Of a stretch of DNA of 15,477 nt, positions 1-8,648 are shown one piece after another; the first letter of the stretch is position 1, and each line of letters opens with the position of its first letter. The notes beneath the pieces are model-generated. The model had not been told where the DNA came from and did no database searches. It was given only the letters and a program-made list of their open reading frames with translations. The DNA is taken from contig JAKIYU010000028.1 of the NCBI GenBank assembly GCA_022708385.1, forward strand, positions 1 to 15,477, read 5' to 3'. The stretch is from Bacteroidota bacterium (GTDB taxonomy: Bacteria; Bacteroidota; Bacteroidia; Bacteroidales; PXBB01). The position numbers and the translations under genes are program-made.

Positions 1-551
1 TGGCTTTTATACCCGCCGCAATAATTGGCTTTTTGCTAGGTGATTACATTGATTTATTACTAGAGAGTGTGTATGTTGTAGCTGTAATGCTTGTTTTGGG
101 TGGGGTGGTATTGTTATTTGTTGATAAATGGTTTAATAAAGTGTCGGAGAATCAGGATGTTACATATAAAAAGGCGCTATACATAGGTTTCTTTCAGGTC
201 ATAGCCATGATACCGGGCGTATCTCGTTCGGCAGCAACCATTGTAGGAGGCATGGCCCAGAAACTTACAAGGAAAACAGCAGCGGAATTTTCGTTTTTTC
301 TTGCAGTACCCACTATGTTTGCCGCTTCGGGCTATAAACTGGTAAAGAATTATGAAGTTATTACCTCTGATAATATAGGCTTGTTGTTATTCGGGAATGT
401 AGTAGCCTTTGTAGTTGCCATGTTAGCCATCAAGTTTTTTATTAGTTTTCTTACACGTTACGGGTTTAAATTATTTGGCTATTACAGGATTATTGTCGGT
501 TTAGTTATTCTTGCTTTGTACTTTATGGGGGTTAACCTTGCCATAAGTTAA
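1..551 (+). CDS. uppP: Undecaprenyl-diphosphatase UppP (BacA family), 3' part
   Basis: This integral membrane enzyme removes a phosphate from undecaprenyl diphosphate, regenerating the lipid carrier used for peptidoglycan and other envelope polymers. The reading frame is open from base 3, so the true start lies before the window; about 182 C-terminal residues are visible. The family active-site signature is intact as PGVSRSAAT (bases 213-239), and most of the rest is hydrophobic helices: one around bases 70-125, one around 395-450 and a C-terminal one around 490-545. In the family the signature's Arg and Ser take part in catalysis at the periplasmic face. truB follows after 36 bp on the same strand with no promoter or terminator visible between them, so cotranscription is likely. 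A uppP-truB pairing is common in Bacteroidota. Confidence 0.93.
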   Translation, partial: AFIPAAIIGFLLGDYIDLLLESVYVVAVMLVLGGVVLLFVDKWFNKVSENQDVTYKKALYIGFFQVIAMIPGVSRSAATIVGGMAQKLTRKTAAEFSFFLAVPTMFAASGYKLVKNYEVITSDNIGLLLFGNVVAFVVAMLAIKFFISFLTRYGFKLFGYYRIIVGLVILALYFMGVNLAIS

Positions 552-587
552 GAAAAAGCAGAAGCCGGTAGTTATATAATAAGGGAT

Positions 588-1292
588 ATGACAGATAAAA
601 CATATAATTTCCCGGAAGGAGAGGTTTTACTTTTCAATAAACCTTATGGATGGACATCATTTGATTTGGTAAATAAAGTACGCTGTCAGCTAAAGCATTT
701 TTTAAAGATAAAAAAAATAAAGATTGGCCATGCAGGTACACTGGATCCGCTGGCCACAGGGCTTCTTATACTTTGTACGGGGAAATTTACGAAGCAGATA
801 GAGCGCTTTCAGGCGCTTGAAAAGGAATATACAGGGACATTTTATCTAGGGGCGACCACGCCATCGAGCGATATGGAATCGGCTGTAGATGAGATATATA
901 GTGTAAGTCATATAACTGAAAATTTGATATATGAAAAGGCCGGTCAGTTTATCGGCGAACAGTTGCAGGCACCGCCGTTATTTTCTGCAAAAAAGATTGA
1001 AGGTGAGCGGGCTTATGAGTATGCGAGAAGGGGAGAAATGCGTGTGATGGAGAAAAACAGTATATATATCAACACTTTTGAAATTACCGGGATAAAAATG
1101 CCAGAGGTTAATTTCAGAGTTGTGTGCAGCAAGGGGACATACATCAGATCACTGGCGCGCGATTTTGGAGAGGCATTGGGTACGGGCGCATATTTGAGAG
1201 CCCTGTGCAGAATACGGATAGGAGAGTTCAAACTTGAGGAGGCCATGGAGCTTGGGGAGTTTGAGGGGATGATAGGTGAAAGTAGAAAGTAG
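588..1292 (+). CDS. truB: tRNA pseudouridine(55) synthase TruB
   Basis: TruB converts U55 to pseudouridine in the T-loop of tRNAs. At 234 residues it is a compact version, as expected for a form without a long C-terminal RNA-binding extension. The catalytic motif GHAGTLDPLATG spans residues 47-58 with nucleophile D53. The N-terminal KPYGWTSFD segment (18-26), EYTG (80-83) and SKGTYIRSLARD (181-192) are also conserved. The ATG at 588 lies 36 bp after uppP and suits the family start. An oddity is that the last codons (GESRK, stop) are made of a GAAAGTA heptamer repeated three times (1278-1298), so the extreme C-terminus is repeat-encoded and probably unstructured. The next gene is convergent, so the rightward unit ends here. 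Confidence 0.95.
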   Translation: MTDKTYNFPEGEVLLFNKPYGWTSFDLVNKVRCQLKHFLKIKKIKIGHAGTLDPLATGLLILCTGKFTKQIERFQALEKEYTGTFYLGATTPSSDMESAVDEIYSVSHITENLIYEKAGQFIGEQLQAPPLFSAKKIEGERAYEYARRGEMRVMEKNSIYINTFEITGIKMPEVNFRVVCSKGTYIRSLARDFGEALGTGAYLRALCRIRIGEFKLEEAMELGEFEGMIGESRK

Positions 1293-1326
1293 AAAGTAAT
1301 GTGAATGTGATAATGTGATAATGGGG
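1278..1326. repeat. Short tandem repeats in the truB / murF-alr convergent junction
   Basis: GAAAGTA occurs three times in perfect tandem (1278-1284, 1285-1291, 1292-1298) and overlaps the truB stop codon. It is followed by AATGTG, two copies of AATGTGAT (1304-1311, 1312-1319) and a third that decays into AATGGGG (1320-1326). The block fills nearly all of the 38-bp space between two converging genes. No intrinsic terminator hairpin is visible here. Slippage-type growth of the repeats is the simplest explanation. Confidence 0.8.
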
Positions 1327-1330
1327 GCGG

Positions 1331-3811
1331 TTATTCGTGGAAATAAACTCTTTTGACGCGGCGGGAGAAGCTGGTAAGGACTTCGTAAGGAATGGTATTC
1401 ATATCTGCAGCCATATTGATGACAGAATAATCGTTGTCGAAAACGATGACTTCGTCGCCTTCGGAAGCGTTAACACCTGTGATATCGAGCATACACATAT
1501 CCATACAGATATTCCCGATAATAGGGACATAAGTATTATTAATTTTCATTTTCCCTTTACCGTTACCGAGGCATCGGTTAAGCCCATCGGCATAACCAAT
1601 GGGAACTGTGGCCAAGGTAATATCAGAGCTTGCTGTATATGAACGGTCGTAACCTATAGTGTCGCCTGAAGGTATTTTTTTTATTTGAGAGATAGAGGTT
1701 TTGAGTTTGCTTACATTAAGCAGGCATTCCTGTTCTTTTTCAGAAGATCCGATGCCATATAAACCAAGTCCAAGCCGTACCATATCGTATTGTTTGTTTT
1801 TAAAGCGTGTGATGCCGGCAGTATTCAGAATATGCATTTCAAAATCGTTGTTTAAAGCATTTTTAAGGACACGGCAAATGCGTTCAAAAATTGCGAACTG
1901 ATTATTTGTAAAATCGTCGTGAGCGGGATTTGAAGCAGAAGCAAGATGAGAGAAGACAGCGGTTACTTTTAAAAGGGGATTTTCGTTAAGCTTTGAAATT
2001 AAATTAGGAATATCCTTTTCTTCAAAACCAAGGCGATGCATGCCTGTGTCTATTTTGATATGGATGTTGAAGGGTGTTTTTTGGTTGTTTCTTAAGAGTG
2101 CTTTTTCGAGCAGTTCGAGTATGTGAAAACTGAAGATTTCGGGTTCGAGGTTGTATTTAATCATATCGTCGAAGCCCGATTCATCGGGACTCATGACCAT
2201 AATTGGCAACGTGATGCCGGCTTTTCGCAGTTCTTTACCTTCGTCGGAAAAGGCCACGCCCAGGTAATCGACCTTGTTGAATTGCAGGATGTTGGCAATT
2301 TCGAAGCTGCCTGTGCCATAAGAAAAGGCTTTAACCATGGCCATTAGTTTTACCCCGGGATTGAGTAAGTTTTTAAAGTGGTTGAGGTTGTGAACGACAG
2401 CATTCAGATTTATTTCGAGTATAGTTTTATGAGATTTTTGCTGGAGGAAAGCTACAATTTTTTCGAATTCGAACTCACGGGCGCCTTTAATCAATATAGT
2501 CTCGTTGTTGAACTCTGAAAATGGGAATTCTTTAATAAAATGTTTAGTGTCTTTATAGAAAAGGCTTTCGGAAGAGAATTTGCGTGATTGCGTAGCAATA
2601 GCCTTACCGATACCTATAAAACGGCTTATGCCTTTTTCTTTAATGAGGCTTGCCACTTCTTCGTAAAGCTCATTTTCATTCCGTCCGCTTTGGAGTATGT
2701 CGGAAATGATAAGTGTTTTTTTTAAGTGTTGCCGTTGTTGTTGCAAAAAGTCGAGAGCGATAGTCAGTGAATTGATATCGGAGTTGTAGCTGTCGTTGAT
2801 AATGGTGCAATTATTAATGCCATCCTTCAACTCGAGTCGCATGGCAACGGGAGATAGTTTAATAAACCTGTCAGAGATATTGTCGTTTTTATAGCCAATC
2901 ATGAGTAAAAAGGCCCAACAGTGAATGGCATTTTCGACAGATGCATTGTCGGTAAAAGGGATTGTTATAGACAGGTTTGTATTTTGATATCTACCTGTAA
3001 TTGTGGTGCTTGAGTCAGTTTTGAATGTGTTAGAAATAAATAAATCGGCGCCTTCTTTTTTACTCCATGTAAATGTGTTTATGTTTTTCAGTATGCCTGA
3101 TTTAATTATTACTTCCTGGATTTCGCTGTAATCGGTGCAATAAACAAGGGTTTTGACTTTGGTAAAAAGTTTAAGTTTTTCGCCAATCTTTTGGGCACGA
3201 TTGATAAAGTTTTCGTCGTGAGCGGCTCCAATATTTGTAAAAATGCCATACTGAGGGTTAATAATTTTTTGAAGGGCATGCATTTCATTAGGTTCGGAGA
3301 TACCTGCTTCAAATATGCCCCAATCATCTTCAGATGAAATTTGCCAAACAGAAAGGGGAACTCCAATCTGGGAGTTATAGCTTTTCGGGCTTCGAACAAT
3401 GGTATGATCTGGAGACATGAGTTGGGAAAGCCATTCTTTGACTATAGTTTTGCCATTACTGCCAGTAAGGGCCAGTACCGGTAATGTGAATTTAGAGCGA
3501 TGTGCAGCCGACAAATCCTGAAGGGCTTTAAGGGTGTCTTTAACGAGAATGATGTTGGCGTTTTCGTGTATTTCGGGAGATGAGACTACGAAATTTCTGA
3601 CACCTTTATCGATTAAATCAGGGATAAATTTATGGCCATCATTTCTTTTGGTTTTTAATGCAAAGAAAACCGCATTATCAGCTGAAATGACATTTCTGCT
3701 ATCTGTAATGATATGGCTTATAAGAGCGTCTTTGTCAGCAAGGGAAATCAGTTGCCCGCCCGTAAATGTTTTAATATCGTTGATTGAATAATTGTAATTT
3801 CCGGTAAGCAT
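1331..3811 (-). CDS. murF-alr: Bifunctional MurF ligase / alanine racemase fusion
   Basis: The product is one 826-residue chain. Residues 1 to about 460 are MurF, the cytoplasmic ligase that uses ATP to add D-Ala-D-Ala to UDP-MurNAc-tripeptide. Residues from about 463 to 826 are PLP-dependent alanine racemase, which makes D-Ala. MurF features are P-loop TGSNGKT (116-122), FEAGISEPNE (167-176), NIGAAH (193-198), NDSYNSD (339-345) and ISDILQSG (369-376). Racemase features are the PLP lysine K494 in MVKAFSYGTG, KIDTGMHRLGF (586-596) and catalytic tyrosine Y740 in GYADG, with a late IPYEVLTSFSRRVKR. Both halves keep their key residues, so both activities are expected. This fusion is known in Bacteroidota; D-Ala-D-Ala ligase acts between the two steps and is not in the window. 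The start is an ATG 90 bp downstream of pdxA. No clear promoter is seen in that gap, so readthrough from pdxA is plausible. Confidence 0.95.
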   Translation of the reverse strand: MLTGNYNYSINDIKTFTGGQLISLADKDALISHIITDSRNVISADNAVFFALKTKRNDGHKFIPDLIDKGVRNFVVSSPEIHENANIILVKDTLKALQDLSAAHRSKFTLPVLALTGSNGKTIVKEWLSQLMSPDHTIVRSPKSYNSQIGVPLSVWQISSEDDWGIFEAGISEPNEMHALQKIINPQYGIFTNIGAAHDENFINRAQKIGEKLKLFTKVKTLVYCTDYSEIQEVIIKSGILKNINTFTWSKKEGADLFISNTFKTDSSTTITGRYQNTNLSITIPFTDNASVENAIHCWAFLLMIGYKNDNISDRFIKLSPVAMRLELKDGINNCTIINDSYNSDINSLTIALDFLQQQRQHLKKTLIISDILQSGRNENELYEEVASLIKEKGISRFIGIGKAIATQSRKFSSESLFYKDTKHFIKEFPFSEFNNETILIKGAREFEFEKIVAFLQQKSHKTILEINLNAVVHNLNHFKNLLNPGVKLMAMVKAFSYGTGSFEIANILQFNKVDYLGVAFSDEGKELRKAGITLPIMVMSPDESGFDDMIKYNLEPEIFSFHILELLEKALLRNNQKTPFNIHIKIDTGMHRLGFEEKDIPNLISKLNENPLLKVTAVFSHLASASNPAHDDFTNNQFAIFERICRVLKNALNNDFEMHILNTAGITRFKNKQYDMVRLGLGLYGIGSSEKEQECLLNVSKLKTSISQIKKIPSGDTIGYDRSYTASSDITLATVPIGYADGLNRCLGNGKGKMKINNTYVPIIGNICMDMCMLDITGVNASEGDEVIVFDNDYSVINMAADMNTIPYEVLTSFSRRVKRVYFHE

Positions 3812-3901
3812 GAGTGGGTAATCAATGGTTTAGAAAGTAAAAAATCGGAGTAGTCACAATTATAAATTATACTTTAAATGAATCAGGGGGAGTACATTAG
3901 T

Positions 3902-4957
3902 TTAATTTTCGTCTTCAAGACTCGTAAAATTAAGGGCATTTGCATTAAGCTCCTTGTATTGTTTTCTGTTGTTGAACACTTCGATAGCAAGGAGGATAGC
4001 TTCTTTAAAAGAGCCTGGTGAGGCCAAGTCTTTTCCGGCTATATCGTAAGCTGTACCATGTGCGGGAGATGTACGGACAACGGGCAGTCCGGCCGTATAA
4101 TTAACGCCATTATCGAAAGCCATTGATTTGAAAGGGATAAGTCCCTGGTCGTGATACATGGCCAAAACGGCGTCGTATTTTAAGAAGTCGGAAGAGCCAA
4201 AGAATCCGTCGGCAGGGAATGGCCCAAAAGCCATAATATTTTTTTCGAAAGCAGTTTGAATGGCTGGGATAATAATGTCGTTTTCTTCTTTTCCGAGCAG
4301 GCCATTGTCGCCGGCATGTGGGTTAAGTCCAAGAACAGCAATCTTTGGTTTGCGAATGGCAAAATCTTCAATAAGGGATTTATTTAGTACCTGCAACTTG
4401 GTTAAAATGGCTTGTTTGGTAATTGCAGCCGGAACATCTTTTAAAGGGATGTGGCTGGTAACGGTGCCTATTCTAAACCTATCGGCAACCATAAGCATGA
4501 GGTAATCTGTTACATTGAATTTTTTTGCAAGATATTCAGTGTGCCCCGGAAAATTGAATTCGGCAGACTGTATATTGCTTTTATTAATAGGTGCTGTAAC
4601 AACGACGTCGATATTTTTCTTTTTAAGGTCATCAACAGCTTGTTCGAGAGATAAAAGCGACAATTTTCCGGCAATTTCGGTTGAAGTTCCCAAGTCAATT
4701 TTAACGTCGTCGTCAAATACATTAATAATGTTTGCGCGTTTTTCTTTAGCGCTTTCAGCATTTTTAACAAGGTTAAAATTAAAATCTTTAATGTCCACTG
4801 TTTTTTTGTGATAGGAAGCTACTTTCGAAGCGCCATAAACGACGGGAATACAGCATTCCTGAATGTAGGAGAGGGCAAGAGATTTGATAATTATTTCATA
4901 ACCAATGCCATTTATATCGCCATGTGTCATTCCGACTTTTACAAGATTGTCATGCAT
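3902..4957 (-). CDS. pdxA: 4-hydroxythreonine-4-phosphate dehydrogenase PdxA
   Basis: PdxA oxidises 4-phosphohydroxy-L-threonine using NAD in the DXP-dependent route to pyridoxal 5'-phosphate. At 351 residues it has the usual family length. Visible motifs are GMTHGDINGIGYEI (9-22), APINK (122-126), PGHTEY (137-142) and three histidines matching the family's metal ligands: H169 in TSHIPL, H214 in NPHAGDNG and H269 in MYHDQGL. The C-terminal TSPAHGTAYDIAGK stretch (296-309) is also typical. The ATG at 4957 is preceded by a strong Bacteroidota-type promoter. The order aminopeptidase, pdxA, murF-alr suggests partial cotranscription. PLP is the cofactor of the alanine racemase encoded just downstream and of the aminotransferase near 12 kb; whether that is a functional link is inference only. 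Confidence 0.95.
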   Translation of the reverse strand: MHDNLVKVGMTHGDINGIGYEIIIKSLALSYIQECCIPVVYGASKVASYHKKTVDIKDFNFNLVKNAESAKEKRANIINVFDDDVKIDLGTSTEIAGKLSLLSLEQAVDDLKKKNIDVVVTAPINKSNIQSAEFNFPGHTEYLAKKFNVTDYLMLMVADRFRIGTVTSHIPLKDVPAAITKQAILTKLQVLNKSLIEDFAIRKPKIAVLGLNPHAGDNGLLGKEENDIIIPAIQTAFEKNIMAFGPFPADGFFGSSDFLKYDAVLAMYHDQGLIPFKSMAFDNGVNYTAGLPVVRTSPAHGTAYDIAGKDLASPGSFKEAILLAIEVFNNRKQYKELNANALNFTSLEDEN

Positions 4958-4972
4958 ATTTTAAAATTTATA

Positions 4973-5001
4973 CAAAGATAAGAAATGTTGATTTTTTCAA
5001 A
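4973..5001 (-). promoter_or_regulatory. Bacteroidota-type promoter of pdxA
   Basis: Read on the minus strand, TTTG (5001-4998), a 17-bp spacer and TATCTTTG (4980-4973) match the known Bacteroidota primary sigma pattern (TTG, about 17-23 bp, TAnnTTTG). Transcription would begin near 4967, giving a leader of about 10 bases before the ATG at 4957. This is the best promoter match in the window. Confidence 0.7.
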
Positions 5002-5020
5002 ATGAATAAATGAAAATTAA

Positions 5021-6460
5021 TCAGTTATTCATAGTCACTAATGATTTGAAGAAGTTATACAGGAGTCTTACACCAATACCCGTAGCTCCGGCAGGGAAGT
5101 AATTCCAGCTTTTAGTAAAGAAAGCGGGGCCGGCTATATCGAGATGTATCCAGGGATAATCGGTAAACCGTTCGAGAAATTTGGCTGCCACAATAGCGCC
5201 GGCATGGCGTGCGCCAACATTTTTTATATCGGCCACATTTGAAGTTAAGGATTCTGCATATTCGTCCCAAAGCGGAAATTCGACAAGGCGTTCGTAAACA
5301 TTTTCGCCTGTTTTTTTAAGCAGGAGTAGATAATTTGTGCATTTTTTCTGGGTTGCAAAGATGGTGTATTTTCCCAAAGCGAGATGGGCAGAACCAGTAA
5401 GAGTAGCCAGGTCAATGACAAGTTCGGGGTCGTATTTTTTAGCATAGCTGAGAGCATCGGCAAGAAGAAGTCTTCCCTCGGCATCAGTACTCAGAATTTC
5501 GACAGTAGTTCCGTCGTGTACCGTAATAATATCACCCGGTTTTTGTGCATGTTCATTAATACAGTTGTCGGTAACAGGCAACAGTGCTATAATATGTAAG
5601 GGTAGTTTATTGTTAGCGATGAGTGCAAGGGTTGTAATAGCAACTGCGGCGCCGCTCATATCGAATTTCATTTCTTCCATTCCCACCGATGTTTTAATAC
5701 TGTAACCCCCGGTGTCGAAGGTAATGCCTTTCCCCACTAAAATAAAAGGTTTTTTATTTACCGGTTTATTTGGTTTCCATTCGGCAACAGCCATAAAAGG
5801 CGGTTCACTGCTGCCTTTATTAACAGCCAGTATGCCCCCCATTTTTAATGAAGCGAGTTTTAATTTATTAAGAAAGGTAAGATTTAAATTGTTTTTAGAA
5901 GCCAGCAATTTAATTTCTGATGCAAAGCGAGAAGTGCTGAGATAAGAATGGGGCTCATTTACAAGGTTCCTGCAAGTAAAAACAGCTTTGATAATTTCAT
6001 TAAGTTCAGTAATATTTTTTGATTTTAAACAGTTTGACTGAATAAGTATATCAATATTATTATTCTTTTCTTTCTTGTATTTATCAAATGTGTAAGCGCC
6101 TAAGGCAAAGCCTTCGAGAAAAGCAAATGTATAAGTAGCCGTGTTTTGAAAATCGGCTATCTGTATTGTTGTTTCTTTATAATTTTTCCAATTATTATAT
6201 ATTTCATTCCCTGCCCTTCGTATGTCCTCATGTATTAAGTGTAATTCTTTATCTGAAGGGATTATAAAAAAAATCCAAAGGCATTGTCCAAGCCGATTAA
6301 TTGTTTGTTGGGATATATTTTCCGAAAAACTTTTTTTTATGTGATTAAATTCAGAAGTTGAAAAAAGCTTTTTGTCGATTTGCTGTGGATTTTCTGCCAG
6401 AATAATTAAGTTTTCTGAAGAATTTATTGTCTCGTTTTTTTTTATTTTAACAATACTCAT
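5021..6460 (-). CDS. pepA: M17 family leucyl aminopeptidase
   Basis: This is a cytoplasmic dizinc or dimanganese aminopeptidase that trims N-terminal residues from peptides. The N-terminal region (about 1-160) is poorly conserved, and the catalytic domain covers about 165-475. Metal and catalytic residues are present: K244 and D249 in GKGITFDTGG, K256 in SIK, D267 in MKFDMSG, and D326, E328 and R330 in STDAEGRL. The family signature normally reads NTDAEGRL; here the first residue is Ser, a conservative change outside the metal ligands. GARHAGAI (416-423) and the HLDIAGPA segment (439-446) are also typical. The 479-residue length is normal. The ATG at 6460 fits the upstream gap and a nearby TATTTTTG element. 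pdxA follows after 63 bp but has its own promoter. Confidence 0.92.
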   Translation of the reverse strand: MSIVKIKKNETINSSENLIILAENPQQIDKKLFSTSEFNHIKKSFSENISQQTINRLGQCLWIFFIIPSDKELHLIHEDIRRAGNEIYNNWKNYKETTIQIADFQNTATYTFAFLEGFALGAYTFDKYKKEKNNNIDILIQSNCLKSKNITELNEIIKAVFTCRNLVNEPHSYLSTSRFASEIKLLASKNNLNLTFLNKLKLASLKMGGILAVNKGSSEPPFMAVAEWKPNKPVNKKPFILVGKGITFDTGGYSIKTSVGMEEMKFDMSGAAVAITTLALIANNKLPLHIIALLPVTDNCINEHAQKPGDIITVHDGTTVEILSTDAEGRLLLADALSYAKKYDPELVIDLATLTGSAHLALGKYTIFATQKKCTNYLLLLKKTGENVYERLVEFPLWDEYAESLTSNVADIKNVGARHAGAIVAAKFLERFTDYPWIHLDIAGPAFFTKSWNYFPAGATGIGVRLLYNFFKSLVTMNN

Positions 6461-6482
6461 TTTAGGTTTTTTTATTAAAATA

Positions 6483-6490
6483 CAAAAATA
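6483..6490 (-). promoter_or_regulatory. Candidate -7 element for the aminopeptidase gene
   Basis: On the minus strand, TATTTTTG (6490-6483) exactly fits TAnnTTTG and lies 22 bp before the ATG at 6460. I see no TTG at the expected upstream distance, and the region is AT-rich, so the call is tentative. Confidence 0.35.
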
Positions 6491-6511
6491 GTTATTTTAG
6501 AGGAATGGGGA

Positions 6512-6519
6512 TAATTTTG
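6512..6519 (+). promoter_or_regulatory. Candidate -7 element for the secreted Omp28-like gene
   Basis: TAATTTTG exactly fits TAnnTTTG, 54 bp before the ATG at 6574, in the divergent spacer shared with the aminopeptidase. It lies 21 bp from the oppositely oriented element at 6483-6490, so the two would fire back to back. No clear -33 TTG is seen. Confidence 0.4.
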
Positions 6520-6573
6520 TGCAGCTGACGTTTTTTTATTAATTTAGTCTCAATAAATTAAAAAATAGAAAAT

Positions 6574-8628
6574 ATGAGAAAAAATTTATGCTTATTATTT
6601 GTTGCTGTTTTCATGTTGGGCGTTCTTAAGAGCGTTTATTCACAAGCTAAGAAGATGGTGTTTTTTGAACATTTTACCAATGCCAGTTGTAATCCGTGTG
6701 CACAGGCAAATCCTGTTTTTGATAATAACATATTAAAAAAGAATAAGGGGCGTGTATTGCATCTGGCGTATCATACCAACTGGCCTGGCACCGACCCCAT
6801 GAATGCTCATAACCCTTCTGAGGTACAGACGAGGGTAACCTATTATGGCGTAAGTGGTGTGCCACATGTTAAAATGCAGGGAAATAAATATGGCGGAAGC
6901 CCCACGGGTGTAACCAACAGTATGATAGATAATGAAGCCATGCTGCCGTCACCTGTAAGGATAAAAGTTAAAGATATGCCCAACGATGGTGTAACAAGAA
7001 ATGTAGAAGTAGTTGTTTACACAGTAGATACTGTGCCTGTAAGTAATTACAAATTAAGAACAGCTGTTGTTGAAAAAGAAAAGACTTATGCTACGGCTCC
7101 CGGTAGTAACGGAGAAAAATATTTTCCCAATATCTTTCGTAAATTTTTAAATAATGCCACGGGAGAGGATTTGACAGTACCAGCAATAGGCGATTCAGCG
7201 GTGTTTAATTTCAGTTATACCCTTAATACAACTGTTTGGGATACAACACAAATATATGTGATAGCCTTTGTTCAAAATGATGCCAATAAAAATGTACTTA
7301 ATGCAGGTTCCAATCTTGATCCGCAGTGGGAATTCGTACCGGTATCAGATATTTATCAAGCCGGAATTAATAATCTGCCTACTGATTTCACAATTAACCT
7401 GACAAATTTTGCTGATGAAGCAGATTCATTTATAGTTGTGATGACACACACCCAACCCACAGACTGGACAGCAGGGTTTTCGATTGATACTATAAATTAT
7501 GTTGATACAGCTTATATTGTTGCCGGAGCTCACAGTGGTCTTAACGTTGTTTTAAGTGTTACCCCGGGTGCATCGTCGGGGATAGGAAGTTATATTTTTA
7601 GCATAAAATCGTTGACGGATACTTCATTGGCTGCCGAAGTGCTGCAATTTTTTGTGTCGCATAATGTAACCGACCTTATTGTGAATAATGATGGTTCATG
7701 GGGTTCAGGTGGTACAACTTCAGCACAGGATTATGAAATTAATTACATAAAAGGGCTCAATGAAGCAGGCAATACTTCTTTTGCAACAATAAGTATGCAG
7801 CCATTTCTGACAGCATCTAAGATGGGACTACTTGACAGTATTGACTGTATTTTTTATAATGCATCATGGGCTTTTCCATCATTAACAAATGATAATGTAG
7901 CTGTTTTCAAATCATTTTTGGATAATGGTGGGAAGATGTTTGTTTCGGGTCAGGATATAGGATGGGAAACGTATGAATCGACCAGCGGGACAGGGCAGAC
8001 GAAGCTGTTTTACAGCAACTATCTGGGGGCTAATTATATAGCTGATGGCTCTTCTTCCAACAACACTTTAAATATCTACACAAGTGACCCCATTTTTGGA
8101 ACGTTGTCTTCTTCTCCTATAACTGATGTTTACGGTGGTAATATGTATCCTGATGTTATCAGCGCCAAGCCTTTTTCGTTTCCGGTATTTTATTATAACA
8201 CAGATTCAACAAAATTAGCTTGTGTAAGGTCGAACAGTACTATTTTTAAAAGTGTATATTTATCCGTGAGCCTTGAAATGATAGCCGATTCAAATGTGCG
8301 CAAACAGATAATTCACTTATCGCACGATTGGTTCAAGGGTATAATAAGCAGTACGGAATTTGACAAGTATGCTCAGGAAGCCATTTTAGGACAGAATTAT
8401 CCAAACCCTGCTCACAATGAAACATATATTTCAATAAACGGAAATAATAGTCAGGGTGTAATCGAATTTTATGATTTAAGTGGCAGGATTATAACGTCCG
8501 TTGCTGTTCAGCCAAGCAGTCAATATGTTAAATTAAACACCACAAACTTTGAAAGCGGAGCCTATTTTTACAGATTTGTAAGCGGAGGTAAGTCCGGTAA
8601 AATGATGAAGATGATGGTGGTGAGGTAG
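6574..8628 (+). CDS. Secreted Omp28-like thioredoxin-fold protein with T9SS sorting domain
   Basis: Residues 1-24 form a Sec signal peptide ending VYSQ. Residues of about 26-115 look like the thioredoxin fold of Omp28-related proteins, with FFEHFTNASCNPC holding a CxxC pair (C39, C42) and a probable cis-proline P97 in VSGVPHV. A beta-rich part follows (about 120-365). Next is a Rossmann-like segment (about 366-595) starting DLIVNNDGSWG, with DCIFYNASW and GGKMFVSGQD, which resembles glutamine amidotransferase or ThuA-like folds but shows no catalytic Cys that I can identify. Residues 604-684 are a type A T9SS C-terminal domain (GQNYPNPAHNET at the start, GAYFYRF and a basic MMKMMVVR end). The protein is therefore expected on the cell surface or released. 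The redox role of CxxC is inferred, and no substrate can be named. It stands alone, divergent from the aminopeptidase gene. Confidence 0.85.
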   Translation: MRKNLCLLFVAVFMLGVLKSVYSQAKKMVFFEHFTNASCNPCAQANPVFDNNILKKNKGRVLHLAYHTNWPGTDPMNAHNPSEVQTRVTYYGVSGVPHVKMQGNKYGGSPTGVTNSMIDNEAMLPSPVRIKVKDMPNDGVTRNVEVVVYTVDTVPVSNYKLRTAVVEKEKTYATAPGSNGEKYFPNIFRKFLNNATGEDLTVPAIGDSAVFNFSYTLNTTVWDTTQIYVIAFVQNDANKNVLNAGSNLDPQWEFVPVSDIYQAGINNLPTDFTINLTNFADEADSFIVVMTHTQPTDWTAGFSIDTINYVDTAYIVAGAHSGLNVVLSVTPGASSGIGSYIFSIKSLTDTSLAAEVLQFFVSHNVTDLIVNNDGSWGSGGTTSAQDYEINYIKGLNEAGNTSFATISMQPFLTASKMGLLDSIDCIFYNASWAFPSLTNDNVAVFKSFLDNGGKMFVSGQDIGWETYESTSGTGQTKLFYSNYLGANYIADGSSSNNTLNIYTSDPIFGTLSSSPITDVYGGNMYPDVISAKPFSFPVFYYNTDSTKLACVRSNSTIFKSVYLSVSLEMIADSNVRKQIIHLSHDWFKGIISSTEFDKYAQEAILGQNYPNPAHNETYISINGNNSQGVIEFYDLSGRIITSVAVQPSSQYVKLNTTNFESGAYFYRFVSGGKSGKMMKMMVVR

Positions 8629-8648
8629 GTAGAGTTTGGAGTGAGCTA

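Noticed and set aside
1331..3811. MurF-Alr fusion as a novel protein
   Set aside because: This bifunctional fusion is already known across Bacteroidota, and both halves keep standard motifs.
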